A stretch of DNA of 64,000 bases from Synechococcus sp. CBW1004 (GCF_015840715.1 NZ_CP060397.1:3554686-3618685); one strand, 5' to 3'. Positions 34,550-45,974 are shown, counted from the first letter of the stretch. Notes: a model not told the origin generated them from the sequence alone. Translations and numbers: made by a program.

Positions 34550-36031
34550 TCAGCCCAGCCGCTGCTCCAGCAGAGGCAGCAGCTGCTCGAGAGCCACCCC
34601 ACGGCTGGCCTTGAGCAGCAGGCTGTCGCCGGCGCTCAGCCAGTCGGCCAGCGGTGCGACGGCCTCCTGGGGTGTGGCCACCCGCGCCAGCCGGGAGAGA
34701 GGGCCCGCCCCCTGCTGCATCGCCTCCCCTTCGGCGCCGGCATCGACGATCACCAGGCCATCAAGGCGCCCGGCGGCCGCATGGGCCGCGGCCCGCTCGC
34801 CGACGCGCCGGTGCAGCTCCAGGCTCTGCTCACCCAGCTCCAGCATGGTGCCCAGCACCGCATAGCGATGGGCGCCGCCGCCACCGGCGAGCAGATCGAG
34901 GGCGGCGAGCATCGCCTCCGGCGACGCGTTGTAGGTCTCATCGAGCACCTGCACGCCGGCCAGCTTCAGGCGGCGGCTGCGGCCGCCCGGCAGCGCCACC
35001 TGCAGATCCGTGAGGGCCTCCTCCGCCACGCCCAGCTCGCGCGCCACCGCCAGGGCCAGCAGCAGGTTGCGGGCGTTGTGGCGACCCGCCAGGGGCATCC
35101 GCACCGGCGGCCAGCCGGGCAGCGCCAGCCCCTCCGGGGTAGGGCTGCTTCCGCGCGGCGGTTCGCTGCCCGGGGCAGGAGCAATGCCGCCGGTCAGCGC
35201 ACCGCTCCACTCGGCCACCCAGTCCGCCGGCGGCAGATCCGAGGGAAAGCCGGTCAGCTCATCGGCCAGGGCCACCCGCAGCACCCGGCCGCTCCAGCCT
35301 GTGGCCAGGGCCGCCTCCAGCAGCGGGTCGCCGGCCGGGATCACCACCAGGCCGTCCGGCCTGAGGGCCGCGGTGATCTCGCACTTGGCGGTGGCGATCG
35401 CCTCGCGGCTGCCCAGCCGGCCGATGTGGGCGGTGCCGATGTTGGTGATCACCGCCACATCCGGCTCGGCACACAGGCTCAGTCGTTCGATCTCGCCCAG
35501 CCCGCGCATGCCCATCTCCACCACCAGGGCGGCGGTGGCCTCATCGGCCTTCAGCACCGTCAGCGGCGCACCGATGTCGTTGTTCTCATTGCCGCTGCTG
35601 GCCACCACCGGCCCCAGGGGCGCCAGGGCGGCGCGGATCAGCTCGCGGCTGGTGGTCTTGCCCGCCGAGCCCGTCACCGCCACCACCGGCAGGGCCAGGC
35701 GGCGGCGCCATTGGCGGGCCACCTCCTGATAGGCCTGCAGGCTGTCCCCCACCAGCCACAGCGGGCAGCCGCAGCGCTCCGCCAGGGGGATCAGCGCGGC
35801 GCCATCGACCCGGTCCCGCTGGGCAACGGCGGCCGCGGCCCGCTCCAGCACCGAGGGCAGGAACTGATGGGCATCGAAGCGCTCCCCCACCAGCGGTACG
35901 AACAGGCTGCCCGCCAGCTCGGCGCGGCTGTCGGTGCGCACCGCTCCGATCGTCAGGTCGACGCACCCGCCAGCGGTTCCGGCCACGGGATCGCCCCACA
36001 GCTCCTGCAGGTGCTCGAAACGCAGGACCAT
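34550..36031 (-). CDS. murF: UDP-N-acetylmuramoyl-tripeptide--D-alanyl-D-alanine ligase
   Basis: 493-residue Mur ligase that adds D-Ala-D-Ala to the peptidoglycan precursor in the cytoplasm. The ATP loop Thr-Gly-Ser-Ala-Gly-Lys-Thr-Thr lies at 120-127. Also present are Glu-Asn-Asn-Asp-Ile-Gly-Ala-Pro, Gly-Thr-Ala-His-Ile, Gly-Arg-His-Asn-Ala-Arg-Asn and Asp-Glu-Thr-Tyr-Asn-Ala-Ser-Pro. A proline/glycine-rich insert at about 275-300 is unusual but outside the catalytic core. Its start shares a base with the stop of the upstream hypothetical gene (TGATG), so they are coupled. Confidence 0.95.
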   Translation of the reverse strand: MVLRFEHLQELWGDPVAGTAGGCVDLTIGAVRTDSRAELAGSLFVPLVGERFDAHQFLPSVLERAAAAVAQRDRVDGAALIPLAERCGCPLWLVGDSLQAYQEVARQWRRRLALPVVAVTGSAGKTTSRELIRAALAPLGPVVASSGNENNDIGAPLTVLKADEATAALVVEMGMRGLGEIERLSLCAEPDVAVITNIGTAHIGRLGSREAIATAKCEITAALRPDGLVVIPAGDPLLEAALATGWSGRVLRVALADELTGFPSDLPPADWVAEWSGALTGGIAPAPGSEPPRGSSPTPEGLALPGWPPVRMPLAGRHNARNLLLALAVARELGVAEEALTDLQVALPGGRSRRLKLAGVQVLDETYNASPEAMLAALDLLAGGGGAHRYAVLGTMLELGEQSLELHRRVGERAAAHAAAGRLDGLVIVDAGAEGEAMQQGAGPLSRLARVATPQEAVAPLADWLSAGDSLLLKASRGVALEQLLPLLEQRLG

Positions 36032-36867
36032 CAGGCGTCGGGGACGGGCGCGAGCAGGATCATGCCCGATCCCACCAGAGCGCCACGCCCGCGCAGGCGG
36101 CCCTGACGATCGCGCAGTTCCAGCCGCTCATAGCCTTCGTCACGGGCCCGTTGCTGCATGCGCTGCGCCCAGGCCAGCAGCTCGGCCTGCGGCAGGGCCT
36201 CAGCCGCCTCCGAGAGGGTGAGGCTGAGCCGGGAGCCGGTGGGATCGGGCCGGGCCGCCAGCAGCAGGTCGGCGTCTTCTCCCTGGCTGAGCAGCTCGAG
36301 CAGCGGATCCAGCCGCAGCCCGGGAGCGGTGCCGGCGGCTTCCTCTGGTGCCTTGACGTCGGTGTCGCGCGCAGATGCGCCTGCCTTCTCCCGTCCAGCG
36401 GCGGTCGGCTTCCGCCCGGCACCGGGGCCCTCTGGGGCCAGGACAGGGACGGCGGCCGGAGGCTCCAGCGGCCTGCCCGGCTCTGCCGGCGGCGGCGCGG
36501 TGGCGTCAGCCCCGGCCGGGGTCTGGCCCCGGGGGGACGGGCGGCGTTCGGCAGACAAGGCGACGCCTGCCGGCGGGGACGCCTGGTCTGACTGCAGCGG
36601 GCGCAGCACAACGAGCAGGCGACTGCCCAGGCCGAGCACGAGGGCCAGGGCCAGGGCCAGCAGCAGAGGCCAGAACAGGGGCGCCAGATCCCGGGGCCAG
36701 AAGCCCGGAACCGACAGCTCCCCCTCGCGGTTGCGTCGCCACAGGCGCTGCAGTCCAAGTCGCTGGTCGGCCAGCACGGCCCTCAGCGCCTCCGCCAGAG
36801 TGCTCCAGGGGTTGCGGTAGGGCGCCGGCAGCTGGGAGCCGGGCCTTGGCGGCTCACCCCTCGCCAC
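36031..36867 (-). CDS. Hypothetical single-span membrane protein between glgA and murF
   Basis: About 278 residues from GTG 36867. A short basic N-terminus ([11 protein letters not shown]) leads to one strong membrane helix at about 66-92. A long Pro/Ala/Gly-rich linker (about 95-180) follows, then a C-terminal soluble domain with [11 protein letters not shown] and Gly-Tyr-Glu-Arg-Leu-Glu-Leu-Arg-Asp. I do not recognise a family. It overlaps the glgA 3' end by 14 bases and abuts murF, so all three are one operon. The link with peptidoglycan or glycogen is contextual only. Confidence 0.65.
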   Translation of the reverse strand: MARGEPPRPGSQLPAPYRNPWSTLAEALRAVLADQRLGLQRLWRRNREGELSVPGFWPRDLAPLFWPLLLALALALVLGLGSRLLVVLRPLQSDQASPPAGVALSAERRPSPRGQTPAGADATAPPPAEPGRPLEPPAAVPVLAPEGPGAGRKPTAAGREKAGASARDTDVKAPEEAAGTAPGLRLDPLLELLSQGEDADLLLAARPDPTGSRLSLTLSEAAEALPQAELLAWAQRMQQRARDEGYERLELRDRQGRLRGRGALVGSGMILLAPVPDA

Positions 36868-38407
36868 GCCGCAGCAGCTGGGCCAGGGGGTTGCGCGGGC
36901 GCGGCACCGGGCCTGGGCGCCCCGGAGCTTCCTCGGGGGCGGGAGTCCCCTCCGCCGCCTGGCGCTGGAGGCTGGGGTCGGCCCCCTGGCCCTGGGAGAA
37001 GCGCTCCACCTCATCGGCATCCGGGCCGGCCACCTTGACGCCACACACCTCGCGGTACATCACGTCGTAGTCGTGGGCGGAGCGCTCCCAGCTGTAGTCC
37101 TTGGTCATGGCCCGCACCTGCAGCTCGCGCCAGCTGTCGCTGTGGCGATAGGCCTCCCAGGAGCGCACGATCGAGGTATAGAAATCCACCGGCTCGTAGC
37201 GGTCGAAGCAGAAACCGGTGCCGCTGTGCGCCCGTGGGTCATGGGGGGGCACGGTGTCCACCAGGCCGCCCACCTTGCGTACCACCGGAATCGAGCCATA
37301 GCGCATCGCCAGCAGCTGGCTGATGCCGCAGGGTTCGAAGCGGCTGGGCATCAGGAAGGCGTCGCTGCCGGCATAGATCAGCCGCGACAGGGCGTCGTCG
37401 TAGGTGAGGAACACCGCGAATCGCCCCGGATGGCGGGCCGCCATCTGCCAGAGGCCCGATTCATAGCCGCGGTCGCCGGTGCCGAGCACGACGATCTGGC
37501 TGTCGGTGTAGGCGAGCACCCGGTCGGCAACCTGCAGCAGCAGATCCACACCCTTCTGATCCACCAGTCGGCTGACCATGCCCATCAGGTAGGTGTCGGG
37601 ATTCACCTGCAGGCCCATGCGCTCCTGCAGGGCGCGTTTGTTCACCGCCCGGCCGCTCAGATCGGTGGCGCTGAAGGTGGCCGGCAGCGCGGTGTCTGTG
37701 GCGGGGTTCCAGTCTGCGACGTCGATGCCGTTGAGGATGCCGCGCAGCTTGCCGCTGATGTAGTTGAGCAGGCCCTCCAGCCGCTCGCCGTATTCAGCCG
37801 TGCGGATCTCGGCCGCGTAGGTGGGGGACACGGCATTGACCCGATCGGCATAGAGCAGGGCCGCCGCCATCGTGTGGTCACCCTGCATGTACCAGGGGCA
37901 CCAGGTCATGCGCTCGAGTTTCCAGCGCCAGGGCCCCTGATACTTGAGGTTGTGGATCGTGAAGACGGTGCTGATCTCGGGGTCCTGATGCATCCAGACC
38001 GGGATCATGCCGGTGTGCCAGTCATGGCAGTGAAGCACCTGCGGTTTCCAGACATTCCAGGCGAATTCGGCGGCAGCGCTGGCGAAGAAGGTGAAGCGCC
38101 AGTCCTCATCCTCACCGCCGTAGATGCGCTCCGGATCGAACACCGGATGGCCCACCAGATAGATCGGCAGGTTGTTGGTGGGATGGCGGGTCTCGAAGAT
38201 GGCGAAGTCCGTGCCCATCGTGTGGCCGCGCCAGATCGGTTCGGCCGGAATCGTGAGGCGGCTCCAGAGTTTGCCGTAGCCCGGCATGATGATGCGCACG
38301 TCGTGGCCAAGTTCGGCCAGGGCCGGTGGCAACGAGCCCACCACATCCCCCATGCCGCCCACCTTGATCATCGGGGCACATTCGGCGGCGGCGAACAGGA
38401 TGCGCAT
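36854..38407 (-). CDS. glgA: Glycogen synthase (ADP-glucose type)
   Basis: 517-residue GT5 glycogen synthase that extends alpha-1,4-glucan from ADP-glucose. The N-terminal motif is Lys-Val-Gly-Gly-Met-Gly-Asp-Val (15-22), rather than the enterobacterial Lys-Thr-Gly-Gly-Leu-Ala-Asp-Val. The second-domain site is [10 protein letters not shown], with Arg-Lys-Val-Gly-Gly-Leu. The final 40 residues (Pro/Glu-rich) are probably disordered. The gene is intact, while glgP in this window is frameshifted. Confidence 0.96.
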   Translation of the reverse strand: MRILFAAAECAPMIKVGGMGDVVGSLPPALAELGHDVRIIMPGYGKLWSRLTIPAEPIWRGHTMGTDFAIFETRHPTNNLPIYLVGHPVFDPERIYGGEDEDWRFTFFASAAAEFAWNVWKPQVLHCHDWHTGMIPVWMHQDPEISTVFTIHNLKYQGPWRWKLERMTWCPWYMQGDHTMAAALLYADRVNAVSPTYAAEIRTAEYGERLEGLLNYISGKLRGILNGIDVADWNPATDTALPATFSATDLSGRAVNKRALQERMGLQVNPDTYLMGMVSRLVDQKGVDLLLQVADRVLAYTDSQIVVLGTGDRGYESGLWQMAARHPGRFAVFLTYDDALSRLIYAGSDAFLMPSRFEPCGISQLLAMRYGSIPVVRKVGGLVDTVPPHDPRAHSGTGFCFDRYEPVDFYTSIVRSWEAYRHSDSWRELQVRAMTKDYSWERSAHDYDVMYREVCGVKVAGPDADEVERFSQGQGADPSLQRQAAEGTPAPEEAPGRPGPVPRPRNPLAQLLRRGEG

Positions 38408-38503
38408 CGGCGTGCGGCGCCTGAGACGCCGCGGTCGGGTGCGGCGACTCTACGGGTGTCCCAGGGATCTCCCCTGCCGGGTCGGTCGCATGCGGTGTCG
38501 CAT

Positions 38504-39524
38504 TCAGGGCAGCACTGTCACGGGCGTGCCGACGCGCACCAGAGTGAAGAGATCGCGCACATGCTCGTCATAGAGACGCACGCAGCCGTGCGAGGCCGCC
38601 TGGCCGATGCTGGCGCGGTTGGGGGTGCCGTGGAAGCCCGCCACCACACAGCCCTGCACCACCAGATGTTCCTTGCCGTTGAAGCCGCTGCGCCCCTGGC
38701 AGTCGCGGTGGAAGCCGATCCAGCGGCTGCCGAGGGGATTGTCGGGGCCCGGCTGGATGCGATGGCCGCTGACGGGATGCTCCCAGACGGGGTCGGTCCG
38801 CATCTCCATCACGGCGAAGCGCCCCACCGGTGTCTCCCAGCCCGGCATGCCCACCGCCACCGGGAAGCGGCGCAGCGGCATGCCCTTGTCGATCACCACG
38901 AGCTCCCGCCGGCGGCGGTCCAGCACCAGTTCGCGCTGGAGAGCCTCGCGGTCCGCACTGTCGGCAGGGTCTGCGGTGGAGGGATCCGGGGCCGGTGTGG
39001 TCTGGGGCCTGGCGTCCGGCGCGGCCTGGAGCGACCGGGGATCGCTGCCGACTCCCTGTCCCTGGGGCACCAGCACGCCGGGTTCCGGATTGGGGGGCGA
39101 GGCCTTCGCCGACGGGCCTGACCTGGCGCCGGTCGCCGCTGTCGCGCCGGTGGAGGTCTGCCCGGCCGGTGGCAGCCCCTCGCCGCTGCCGGGTTGGCGG
39201 GGATCGACGGCCTTCGGCGCCGGCGTCGGGAGCGCCCCTGGCCGTTGGACCGTCACGCTGGCGGGCGGTGCCGGATGGTCACCCTCCGGGTCGATCTGGA
39301 TCACCCCGCCCAGCAAGGCCGCGGCACCGGGACGCCGCGGAGCGGCATCGGCCGCCGTCGAGAGCAGAAGACTGCCGAGCAGGGCACCACAGACGCGAAG
39401 CGCGCCGTCCCCTGCTCCCGGCTTCCTGGATCCGCAGCACCGTTCCGCAGGCGTGTCGAGGCGGAGCGGCGGGGCCACGGGGCGGGCGGGGGCACGGGCG
39501 GAACGCCCCAGAGAATAGGAATCC

Positions 39525-39544
<20 letters not shown>
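38504..39544 (-). CDS. L,D-transpeptidase (YkuD) family protein
   Basis: 346-residue periplasmic or wall-associated protein. A hydrophobic stretch at about 48-66 ([17 protein letters not shown]) looks like a signal peptide, so the true start may be inside the annotated N-terminus. A proline-rich linker covers about 85-195. The YkuD domain ends in His-Gly-Thr-Pro-Asn and Ser-His-Gly-Cys-Val-Arg-Leu, the catalytic His and Cys of L,D-transpeptidases, which cross-link peptidoglycan or attach proteins. The first 20 bases overlap menB. Confidence 0.85.
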
Positions 39545-40393
<849 letters not shown>

Positions 40394-40394
<1 letters not shown>

Positions 40395-42439
40395 CACCGC
40401 TCGGAGTCCGGGCCCGCCATTCTCCCGGCCGATGCGGCTGCTGCTGTGCCGGCGGCCTGTCTCAGCTGCTGGCGCAGGGCGGCGTCGTGCCGGCGATGGG
40501 TGCGCAGCTCCAGCACGGCGAACGGCTGTTCCAGGGCCCAGGCCAGATCGCCAGGCAGGTCGGCCCGCTGCTGCAGACGCCGCCCGGGCACGCCGTGCAG
40601 GGCGGCCAGGGCCAGCTGGTCGATGCCCTGGGGCATGGCGAACAGCCGCTCGAAGTCCAGCCGCCCGGGGGGGTGGGTGCGGATCGGCAGCTGCTCGAAG
40701 ATGCCGCCACCGCCGTTCTCGATCAGCACCACCGTCAGCTGTCCCCGCAGCTGGTGTGCCCACAGCCAGCCGTTGGAATCGTGCAGCAGGGCCAGATCGC
40801 CGCTGACCAGCACCAGCCGGCCGCAGGCCTCGGCCAGGCCGCAGGCGATCGAGAGGGTGCCATCGATGCCGGAGGCGCCGCGGAAGCCGTGGATCGGCCG
40901 CCAGGGGGCATCGGCGGCGGCGAAGCTCTCCCAGTCGCGCACGGGGCTGCTGCTGGCGAGCATCACCGGCAGGCCTGGCGGCAGCAGGCGGCTGAGGGCG
41001 CGGGCCAGCCAGGGTTCGCTCAGAGGCTGTTGGGGGACAGGGCCCTCTCCCCTTGCGGAGCAACCCTCGGCAGGGTGGCTGGAGCCGTCTTCGGCTCCTC
41101 CGGGCTGGTTGCCCCCAGCCTGTCGATGCAGGCCGGCCTCGCCGTCTTCAATGGGCGGCCCCCCGCCAGCGCAGGCCTGAGCCATCGGCGAAGCCTCCCT
41201 GCGGTCCATGAGCTGCCGCTCGAGCTGCCGCTGCGCCACTGCCTCCAGCTGCTGCCAGTGCTGGGCCAGGGTCCGTGAAGCGGCCGGGGCCGCGGTCATG
41301 TCTCGAGAGGATGGAGAGGGACCCAGCACCCCTGCCACCCAGCGCGCCAGGCCGGCGCTCCAGTGATTCTCCGGCGTCACCACACCGAGCGGATCGAGGC
41401 GGCGTGGATCCCCCTGGCTGATCAGCACCTGGCGGCCGCCGCAGGCTTCGAGCCAGCGCTGCAGGCGTCGGCTGGCCGGCAGGGTGCCCAGCCGCAGCAC
41501 CTGATTCGCCGCCGGCACGGCCTCGGGGCCGTCGAGCAGAAGGTCGTAGGCGCCCACCAGCTCCAGATCCGTCAGGCCCCGCAGCCCGGAGAGGGCATCG
41601 GCCAGCACAGGCCAGCCGCTGTGCCGTTGCCAGCGCCGCAGGGCCTCGATATGGCTGTCCCACTCCTGGGGCGCTCCGCGCCAGGGGCCCGCCACCACCA
41701 CCCCGGGCCGGTCGGGATCGAGTCGCGGCAGCGGGGCCCTGTCCGCAGCCGTGGCCGCAGCGGCGCCCCCATCGGACGGGGCTCCGGGGATTCTGGTCAG
41801 GTGCCCCAGGGCGGCTTCCAGGGCTGCCACATCGGCGCCATCGACATGCAGCGGCTCCTCGAACGGCAGGTTGAGGTGCACCGGCCCGGCGGGTGCTGTG
41901 CGCCCCTGGCCGCAGGCAGCCTCCATCGCGGCGGCGGCCAGCCCCTCCAGCTCCGCCGGTGTCATCGTCGCCAGTCCCGAAGGCGCTCCCTCGAGGAGCA
42001 GTCGGCAACAGGCCAGCAGAAACGTCTCCTGGGGCACCGCCTGGTTGGCGCCGCAGTTCTTGAGCCGCCGGGGCCGGTCGGCGCTCAGCAGCAGCAGCGG
42101 GATCGTGCCCAGATCGGCCTCCACGGCGGCCGCCAGCAGCTGGGCCACCGCTGTCCCGGAGGTGGTGACCACCGCCGCTGGCTGGCCCAGGGCCCGGCCC
42201 AGGCCGAGCGCGAAGAAGGCGGCCGAGCGCTCATCGATCGCCGTGTGCAGTCGCAGGCCCTGCCGTTCCAGCAGGGCCGCCGCCACCGCCAGCGGCGCCG
42301 AGCGGCTGCCGGGGCAGAGCACCAGATGCCGCAGGCCGCGCCGTTGCAGGGAGCTCAGCAGGGCGAGGGCCGCCAGGCCGTTGGCGCGGGCACCGCCTGC
42401 GGGATCCGGAGGAAGGCGATCCGGACCGGCGGACCCCAT
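40394..42439 (-). CDS. menD: SEPHCHC synthase MenD
   Basis: 681-residue thiamine-diphosphate enzyme that joins isochorismate and 2-oxoglutarate, the first committed step to phylloquinone. The N-terminal domain has Cys-Pro-Gly-Ser-Arg-Ser-Ala-Pro-Leu and [11 protein letters not shown]. The C-terminal ThDP motif is [11 protein letters not shown], followed by Ile-Glu-Asn-Gly-Gly-Gly-Gly-Ile-Phe. A Gly/Glu/Pro-rich insert at about 415-455 lengthens the linker beyond the family norm of about 560-600. The gene is divergent from lepB. Confidence 0.94.
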
Positions 42440-42520
42440 GGCGCTGACTCCCTGTACAGGATGGAGCGATCATCCCAAGCCGGGGCGGCTACGCCGTCCC
42501 GTCCATCCAGCCGCCCGCCC

Positions 42521-43120
42521 ATGTCCAGCCGTTCCTCCTCCGAGCCGGTCGCCGGTGACTGGCGCAGCCGCTGGCGGCGCCAGATCACGGCGCTGCTGCC
42601 CTGGCTGGTGCTGGCCCTGGTGCTGCGCTGGGGCGTGCTCGAGCCCCGCTGGATTCCCTCCGGCTCGATGCTGCCCACCCTGCAGCTCCAGGACCGGATC
42701 CTGGTGGAGAAGGTCAGGCCGCGCCTGGGGCAGGAGCTGCCGGCGGGCACGATCGTTGTGTTCCATCCCCCTGCGGCGTTGGTGGCCGCCGGGTACGACC
42801 CCAGGGCGGCTCTGATCAAGCGGGTGGTGGCCCGTCCCGGCGATCGGGTGGAGGTGCGCGACGGGAGGCTGTGGCGCAACGGCGCACCGCTCGAACCGGA
42901 CTGGACTGCCGAAGCGATCGACTACAACCTGGCGCCGTTCACCGTGCCGGACGACCACTTGCTGGTGCTGGGCGACAACCGCAATGCCAGTCTCGATTCC
43001 CATATCTGGGGTCCCCTGCCCCGCTCCGAGGTGATCGGCACCGCGATCTGGCGTTACTGGCCGCTGCAGCGCTTCGGGCCGATACGGATCCCCGCCGTTG
43101 GTGCCGCTGGGTCCGTCTGA
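42521..43120 (+). CDS. lepB: Signal peptidase I
   Basis: 199-residue membrane-anchored serine protease that cleaves signal peptides. One N-terminal membrane segment (about 22-40) is followed by the catalytic serine in Pro-Ser-Gly-Ser-Met-Leu-Pro-Thr and the catalytic lysine in Ala-Leu-Ile-Lys-Arg-Val-Val-Ala. The S26 box Gly-Asp-Asn-Arg-Asn-Ala-Ser-Leu-Asp-Ser is next. ATG 42521 is preferred; ATG 42461 would place the start 22 bases from menD and add 20 Ser/Pro-rich residues. Confidence 0.94.
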   Translation: MSSRSSSEPVAGDWRSRWRRQITALLPWLVLALVLRWGVLEPRWIPSGSMLPTLQLQDRILVEKVRPRLGQELPAGTIVVFHPPAALVAAGYDPRAALIKRVVARPGDRVEVRDGRLWRNGAPLEPDWTAEAIDYNLAPFTVPDDHLLVLGDNRNASLDSHIWGPLPRSEVIGTAIWRYWPLQRFGPIRIPAVGAAGSV

Positions 43121-43143
43121 GCAGCTGCGTTATGGTTCGTGGC

Positions 43144-43157
43144 GTGTCCGCGGACAC
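43144..43157. promoter_or_regulatory. Perfect 14-bp palindrome upstream of the DUF760 gene
   Basis: GTGTCCGCGGACAC is fully self-complementary. It lies 23 bases after the lepB stop and 24 before the next ATG, the position of an operator or hairpin in the leader. There is no T-tract, so it is probably not a terminator. Confidence 0.4.
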
Positions 43158-43181
43158 CCGCTGTCCCGCTCGGGAGATCCA

Positions 43182-43538
43182 ATGTTCAATCCGGAGTTCC
43201 TGACCAGCGACAACGAAGCGATCAGCGGCAATTCGCTGATTCAGTATCTGCAGGAGCAGTCCCCGGATGTGCTTGAGCGGGTGGCCCGCTCCGCCAGCGG
43301 AGACATCCAGGACATCATCCGCCACAACGTTCAGGGCCTGCTCGGCATGCTCCCGGGCGAGCAGTTCGAGGTGAAGATTCAGGCGAGCCGCGACAGCCTG
43401 GCCGGACTGCTCGCCTCGGCGATGATGACCGGTTACTTCCTGCGCCAGATGGAGCAGCGCATGGAGCTCGAGACCACACTCCTGGGCAGCGGCTTCGCTG
43501 GGGAGGATGGCGAGGATCCCGGCGAGCTGCACCTCTGA
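43182..43538 (+). CDS. DUF760 family protein
   Basis: 118-residue protein. Its Tyr-Leu-Gln-Glu-Gln-Ser-Pro-Asp-Val, Gly-Leu-Leu-Gly-Met-Leu-Pro and Leu-Ala-Gly-Leu-Leu-Ala-Ser-Ala-Met-Met-Thr-Gly-Tyr-Phe-Leu-Arg match DUF760, found in cyanobacteria and chloroplasts. No catalytic motif; function unknown. It is followed within about 20 bases by the convergent DUF4336 gene. Confidence 0.82.
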   Translation: MFNPEFLTSDNEAISGNSLIQYLQEQSPDVLERVARSASGDIQDIIRHNVQGLLGMLPGEQFEVKIQASRDSLAGLLASAMMTGYFLRQMEQRMELETTLLGSGFAGEDGEDPGELHL

Positions 43539-43558
43539 GTCCCGGCTGGCTCCGCCCC

Positions 43559-44767
43559 TCAGGGCTCCTCGGGCACCAGCCCCAGCTTCAGAAGCAGCTG
43601 GTCAATGGCGGCGAGCAGCCCCCAGGAGCCGTCGCTGGGAGCCCAGTCCCGCTGCTCCAGCGCCTGCGCCAGCTGCAGCAGTTGTTCGCCTGTGATCGCC
43701 GCGGGAGCGTCGTAGTGGGCGGGCACCAGCCAGCGCACCCCCTCAAGGCCTGCCAGCTGGCGCACCCAGGCCACCAGGGCCGTGCGTGAGCGCGGAAACA
43801 CCAGTCGCTCCAGTACCGCCGCCACCTGCAGCCCCGCAGGTCCGCCGGTGATCAGGGCCTCAGCCTGACGCTCCCAGCCCGGCCGCCAGCGGAACGGGTA
43901 CAGGCCGAAGTGGCTGCGCGGTCCGCGGCAGCCGGGGGCGAAGCTGTGGCGCAGCACCTCCGGTATGGCGGGCACGTCCAGCGGCTCGGGCCGCAGGTAG
44001 TTGGCGAACAGCACCAGCCGCCGCCAGCCGCGCAGACGCCGCTCCGGGCTGTCGAGCAGGGGGTCATCGCCCCGCTCGCGGGCGTGGAACAGCAGGGGCG
44101 TCGGATCGAGATCGAACAGGGCCGGGGGCTGGGCCGGAATCGCCACCAGGGCGTCGGTCACCAGCAGGGCGCCGCTGGCCCGGTGCAGACAGGCCACCTC
44201 CAGGAAGGTGCCCAGCCCCAGATCGAGCGGCCCCAGGGCACACCAGTCGAGTTCGTCGGCGTGGGGCAGGCCCTGCTCGAACAGCACGCGCGTGCGGCTT
44301 GCTGGAAAGCCCAGCCAGGCCGGCGGCAGCCGCAGCGGGAAGCTCCACTGCCGCGGCGTCACCCACACATCTGCGTCGGGGAAGGCCCGGGCCAGGGCCG
44401 GCAGCGGCAGCTTGTGTTCCAGCCCGGAGGCGGTCGGCAGCACGATCGTGCGCACCGGGCCGTGCCGGGCCTCCAGGTCCTTCAGGGCAGCCAGCACCTC
44501 CGCCGTCGGGGCCACCGGGGCGTAAAGAAGGAGGCCCTGCTGCAGCCGCACCACGGTCATGCGGATCGGCACAGCCACATACCAGGTGCCGATCAGCTGC
44601 TCCACGCTCCACAGCTGGCCGGGGAGCAGTTCCCGCACCAGGGTGCGCCGGCGTCCGTAGGGATACAGCGGCAGCAGCGGCCACCAGGGCCAGCTCTGGC
44701 TCCAGCCGGGTGGCGCCGCAGGCGCCGCGGCGGGAGTAACGCCGGAGGGAGGAGTCGTGGGGGGCAA
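43559..44767 (-). CDS. DUF4336 family protein
   Basis: 402-residue protein with a lactamase-like fold as in DUF4336. Key segments are Tyr-Gly-Arg-Arg-Arg-Thr-Leu-Val-Arg-Glu-Leu, Met-Thr-Val-Val-Arg-Leu-Gln, a His residue in Gly-Leu-Glu-His-Lys (about 132), Leu-Leu-Val-Thr-Asp-Ala-Leu and Val-Pro-Ala-His-Tyr-Asp-Ala. DUF4336 is mainly a cyanobacterial and plant-plastid family. The function is unknown, possibly a metal-dependent hydrolase by fold. Confidence 0.82.
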   Translation of the reverse strand: MPPTTPPSGVTPAAAPAAPPGWSQSWPWWPLLPLYPYGRRRTLVRELLPGQLWSVEQLIGTWYVAVPIRMTVVRLQQGLLLYAPVAPTAEVLAALKDLEARHGPVRTIVLPTASGLEHKLPLPALARAFPDADVWVTPRQWSFPLRLPPAWLGFPASRTRVLFEQGLPHADELDWCALGPLDLGLGTFLEVACLHRASGALLVTDALVAIPAQPPALFDLDPTPLLFHARERGDDPLLDSPERRLRGWRRLVLFANYLRPEPLDVPAIPEVLRHSFAPGCRGPRSHFGLYPFRWRPGWERQAEALITGGPAGLQVAAVLERLVFPRSRTALVAWVRQLAGLEGVRWLVPAHYDAPAAITGEQLLQLAQALEQRDWAPSDGSWGLLAAIDQLLLKLGLVPEEP

Positions 44768-44823
44768 GAGTCAGCCAGAGACGGCGCCTGGCGCATCTTC
44801 GCCGATGGCCCCGCACCCCCCGC

Positions 44824-45633
44824 TCAGCTGATCAGCACCAGGCTCAGGCCCATCACGGCCATGCCGGCCACGACGCCGGCCATCATCAGGGCGTGGGCGC
44901 CGTGCTGGCGGGCCGCCGGCAGCAATTCGTCGAAGCAGAGGTAGACCATCACCCCGGCCACGCTGGCGAAGACGCTGCCGAACACCACGTCGTTGAACAC
45001 GTGGCGCAGCAGGCCGTAGCCCACCAGGGCCCCCAGGGGCTCGGCCAGGCCCGAGGCCAGCGACAGGGAGAAGGCCAGCGAGCGGCTGCCGGTGGCCTGA
45101 TGGATCGGCACGGCGATCGCCAGACCTTCGGGGATGTTGTGGATGGCAATGGCGATCGCGATGCCGAGGCCCAGGCGGGGGTTGGCGATGGCGCCCACGA
45201 AGGTGGCCAGGCCCTCCGGGAAGTTGTGGATGCCGATGGCCAGCGCCGTGAACAGACCCGTGCGCAGGAGAGCCGATCTGGGCAGCTGGGCGTTGCGCTC
45301 CGGGGGGGCGGTCACCGTTGGCAGCGGATGCTGGGGCAGCAGGCGATCGAGCAGCGCCATGGCGGCAATGCCGGCGAAGAAGGCCAGCAGAGTGGCTCCG
45401 TGCCCCGCCCGACTCCCGAGGGCGGCGGTCATCGCCAGACGCGCCTTCGGGTAGATCTCCACGAAGCTCACGAACAGCATCACCCCGGCTGAGAAGCTCA
45501 GGGCGAGGCTCAGCACACGGGGCTGGTACCCCCGCGTGAACAGGGCGATCACGCTGCCGATGCCGGTGCACAGACCCGCCGCCAGGGTGATCAGGAAGGC
45601 GAACAGAAAGCCTTGATCCAGCTGCAGCGGCAC
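44824..45633 (-). CDS. zupT: ZIP-family divalent metal transporter (ZupT-like)
   Basis: 269-residue ZIP transporter with eight predicted membrane segments. The metal-binding helices carry His-Asn-Phe-Pro-Glu-Gly (about 135-140) and His-Asn-Ile-Pro-Glu-Gly (about 164-169), the signature of ZupT-type uptake systems for zinc, iron, manganese or cobalt. An acidic Ser-Phe-Val-Glu-Ile-Tyr-Pro lies in the second helix. Length is normal. It lies about 55 bases upstream of the DUF4336 gene on the same strand. Confidence 0.88.
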   Translation of the reverse strand: MPLQLDQGFLFAFLITLAAGLCTGIGSVIALFTRGYQPRVLSLALSFSAGVMLFVSFVEIYPKARLAMTAALGSRAGHGATLLAFFAGIAAMALLDRLLPQHPLPTVTAPPERNAQLPRSALLRTGLFTALAIGIHNFPEGLATFVGAIANPRLGLGIAIAIAIHNIPEGLAIAVPIHQATGSRSLAFSLSLASGLAEPLGALVGYGLLRHVFNDVVFGSVFASVAGVMVYLCFDELLPAARQHGAHALMMAGVVAGMAVMGLSLVLIS

Positions 45634-45974
45634 GTCAGCGCGGTGAGGGGAAGGGAAAGGGAGTCACACCGGCATGATCGCAGTCGGTCGGGGCCGGTTC
45701 GGCGAGTGAGCGCTGGTGTGCCGGGCGATGGCGTCGGCTTCGGCGGCGGCGCGGACTCCAGGCTGCGGCCGCGCCTGCCGCGGGCCTGGACTGTGGGCTC
45801 AGGAAAGAAAAAGCCCCCGCCAAGGCGGGGGCGATGTGAGGCTCGGGTCGTGGGGAGCTCAGACCGGGAGGGGAACCTGGGCTGGCTGGCCTTGGTCCCG
45901 GGAAGCCCGTCGGGCCATCAACACGGACCTTCAGGTGCTCAGCCGAAGCTGAGGGCCCCAGGCATGACCGGGGT
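45634..45974. other. 341-bp gap between the ZIP gene and psbA
   Basis: It contains the psbA terminator at 45802-45832. I see no gene or other structure in the rest. Confidence 0.7.
45802..45832 (-). terminator. Rho-independent terminator of psbA
   Basis: On the minus strand, GCCCCCGCC-TT-GGCGGGGGC is followed by a T-rich run (TTTTTCTTTC). It lies about 140 bases downstream of the psbA stop. It is one of the strongest hairpins in the window. Confidence 0.88.
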
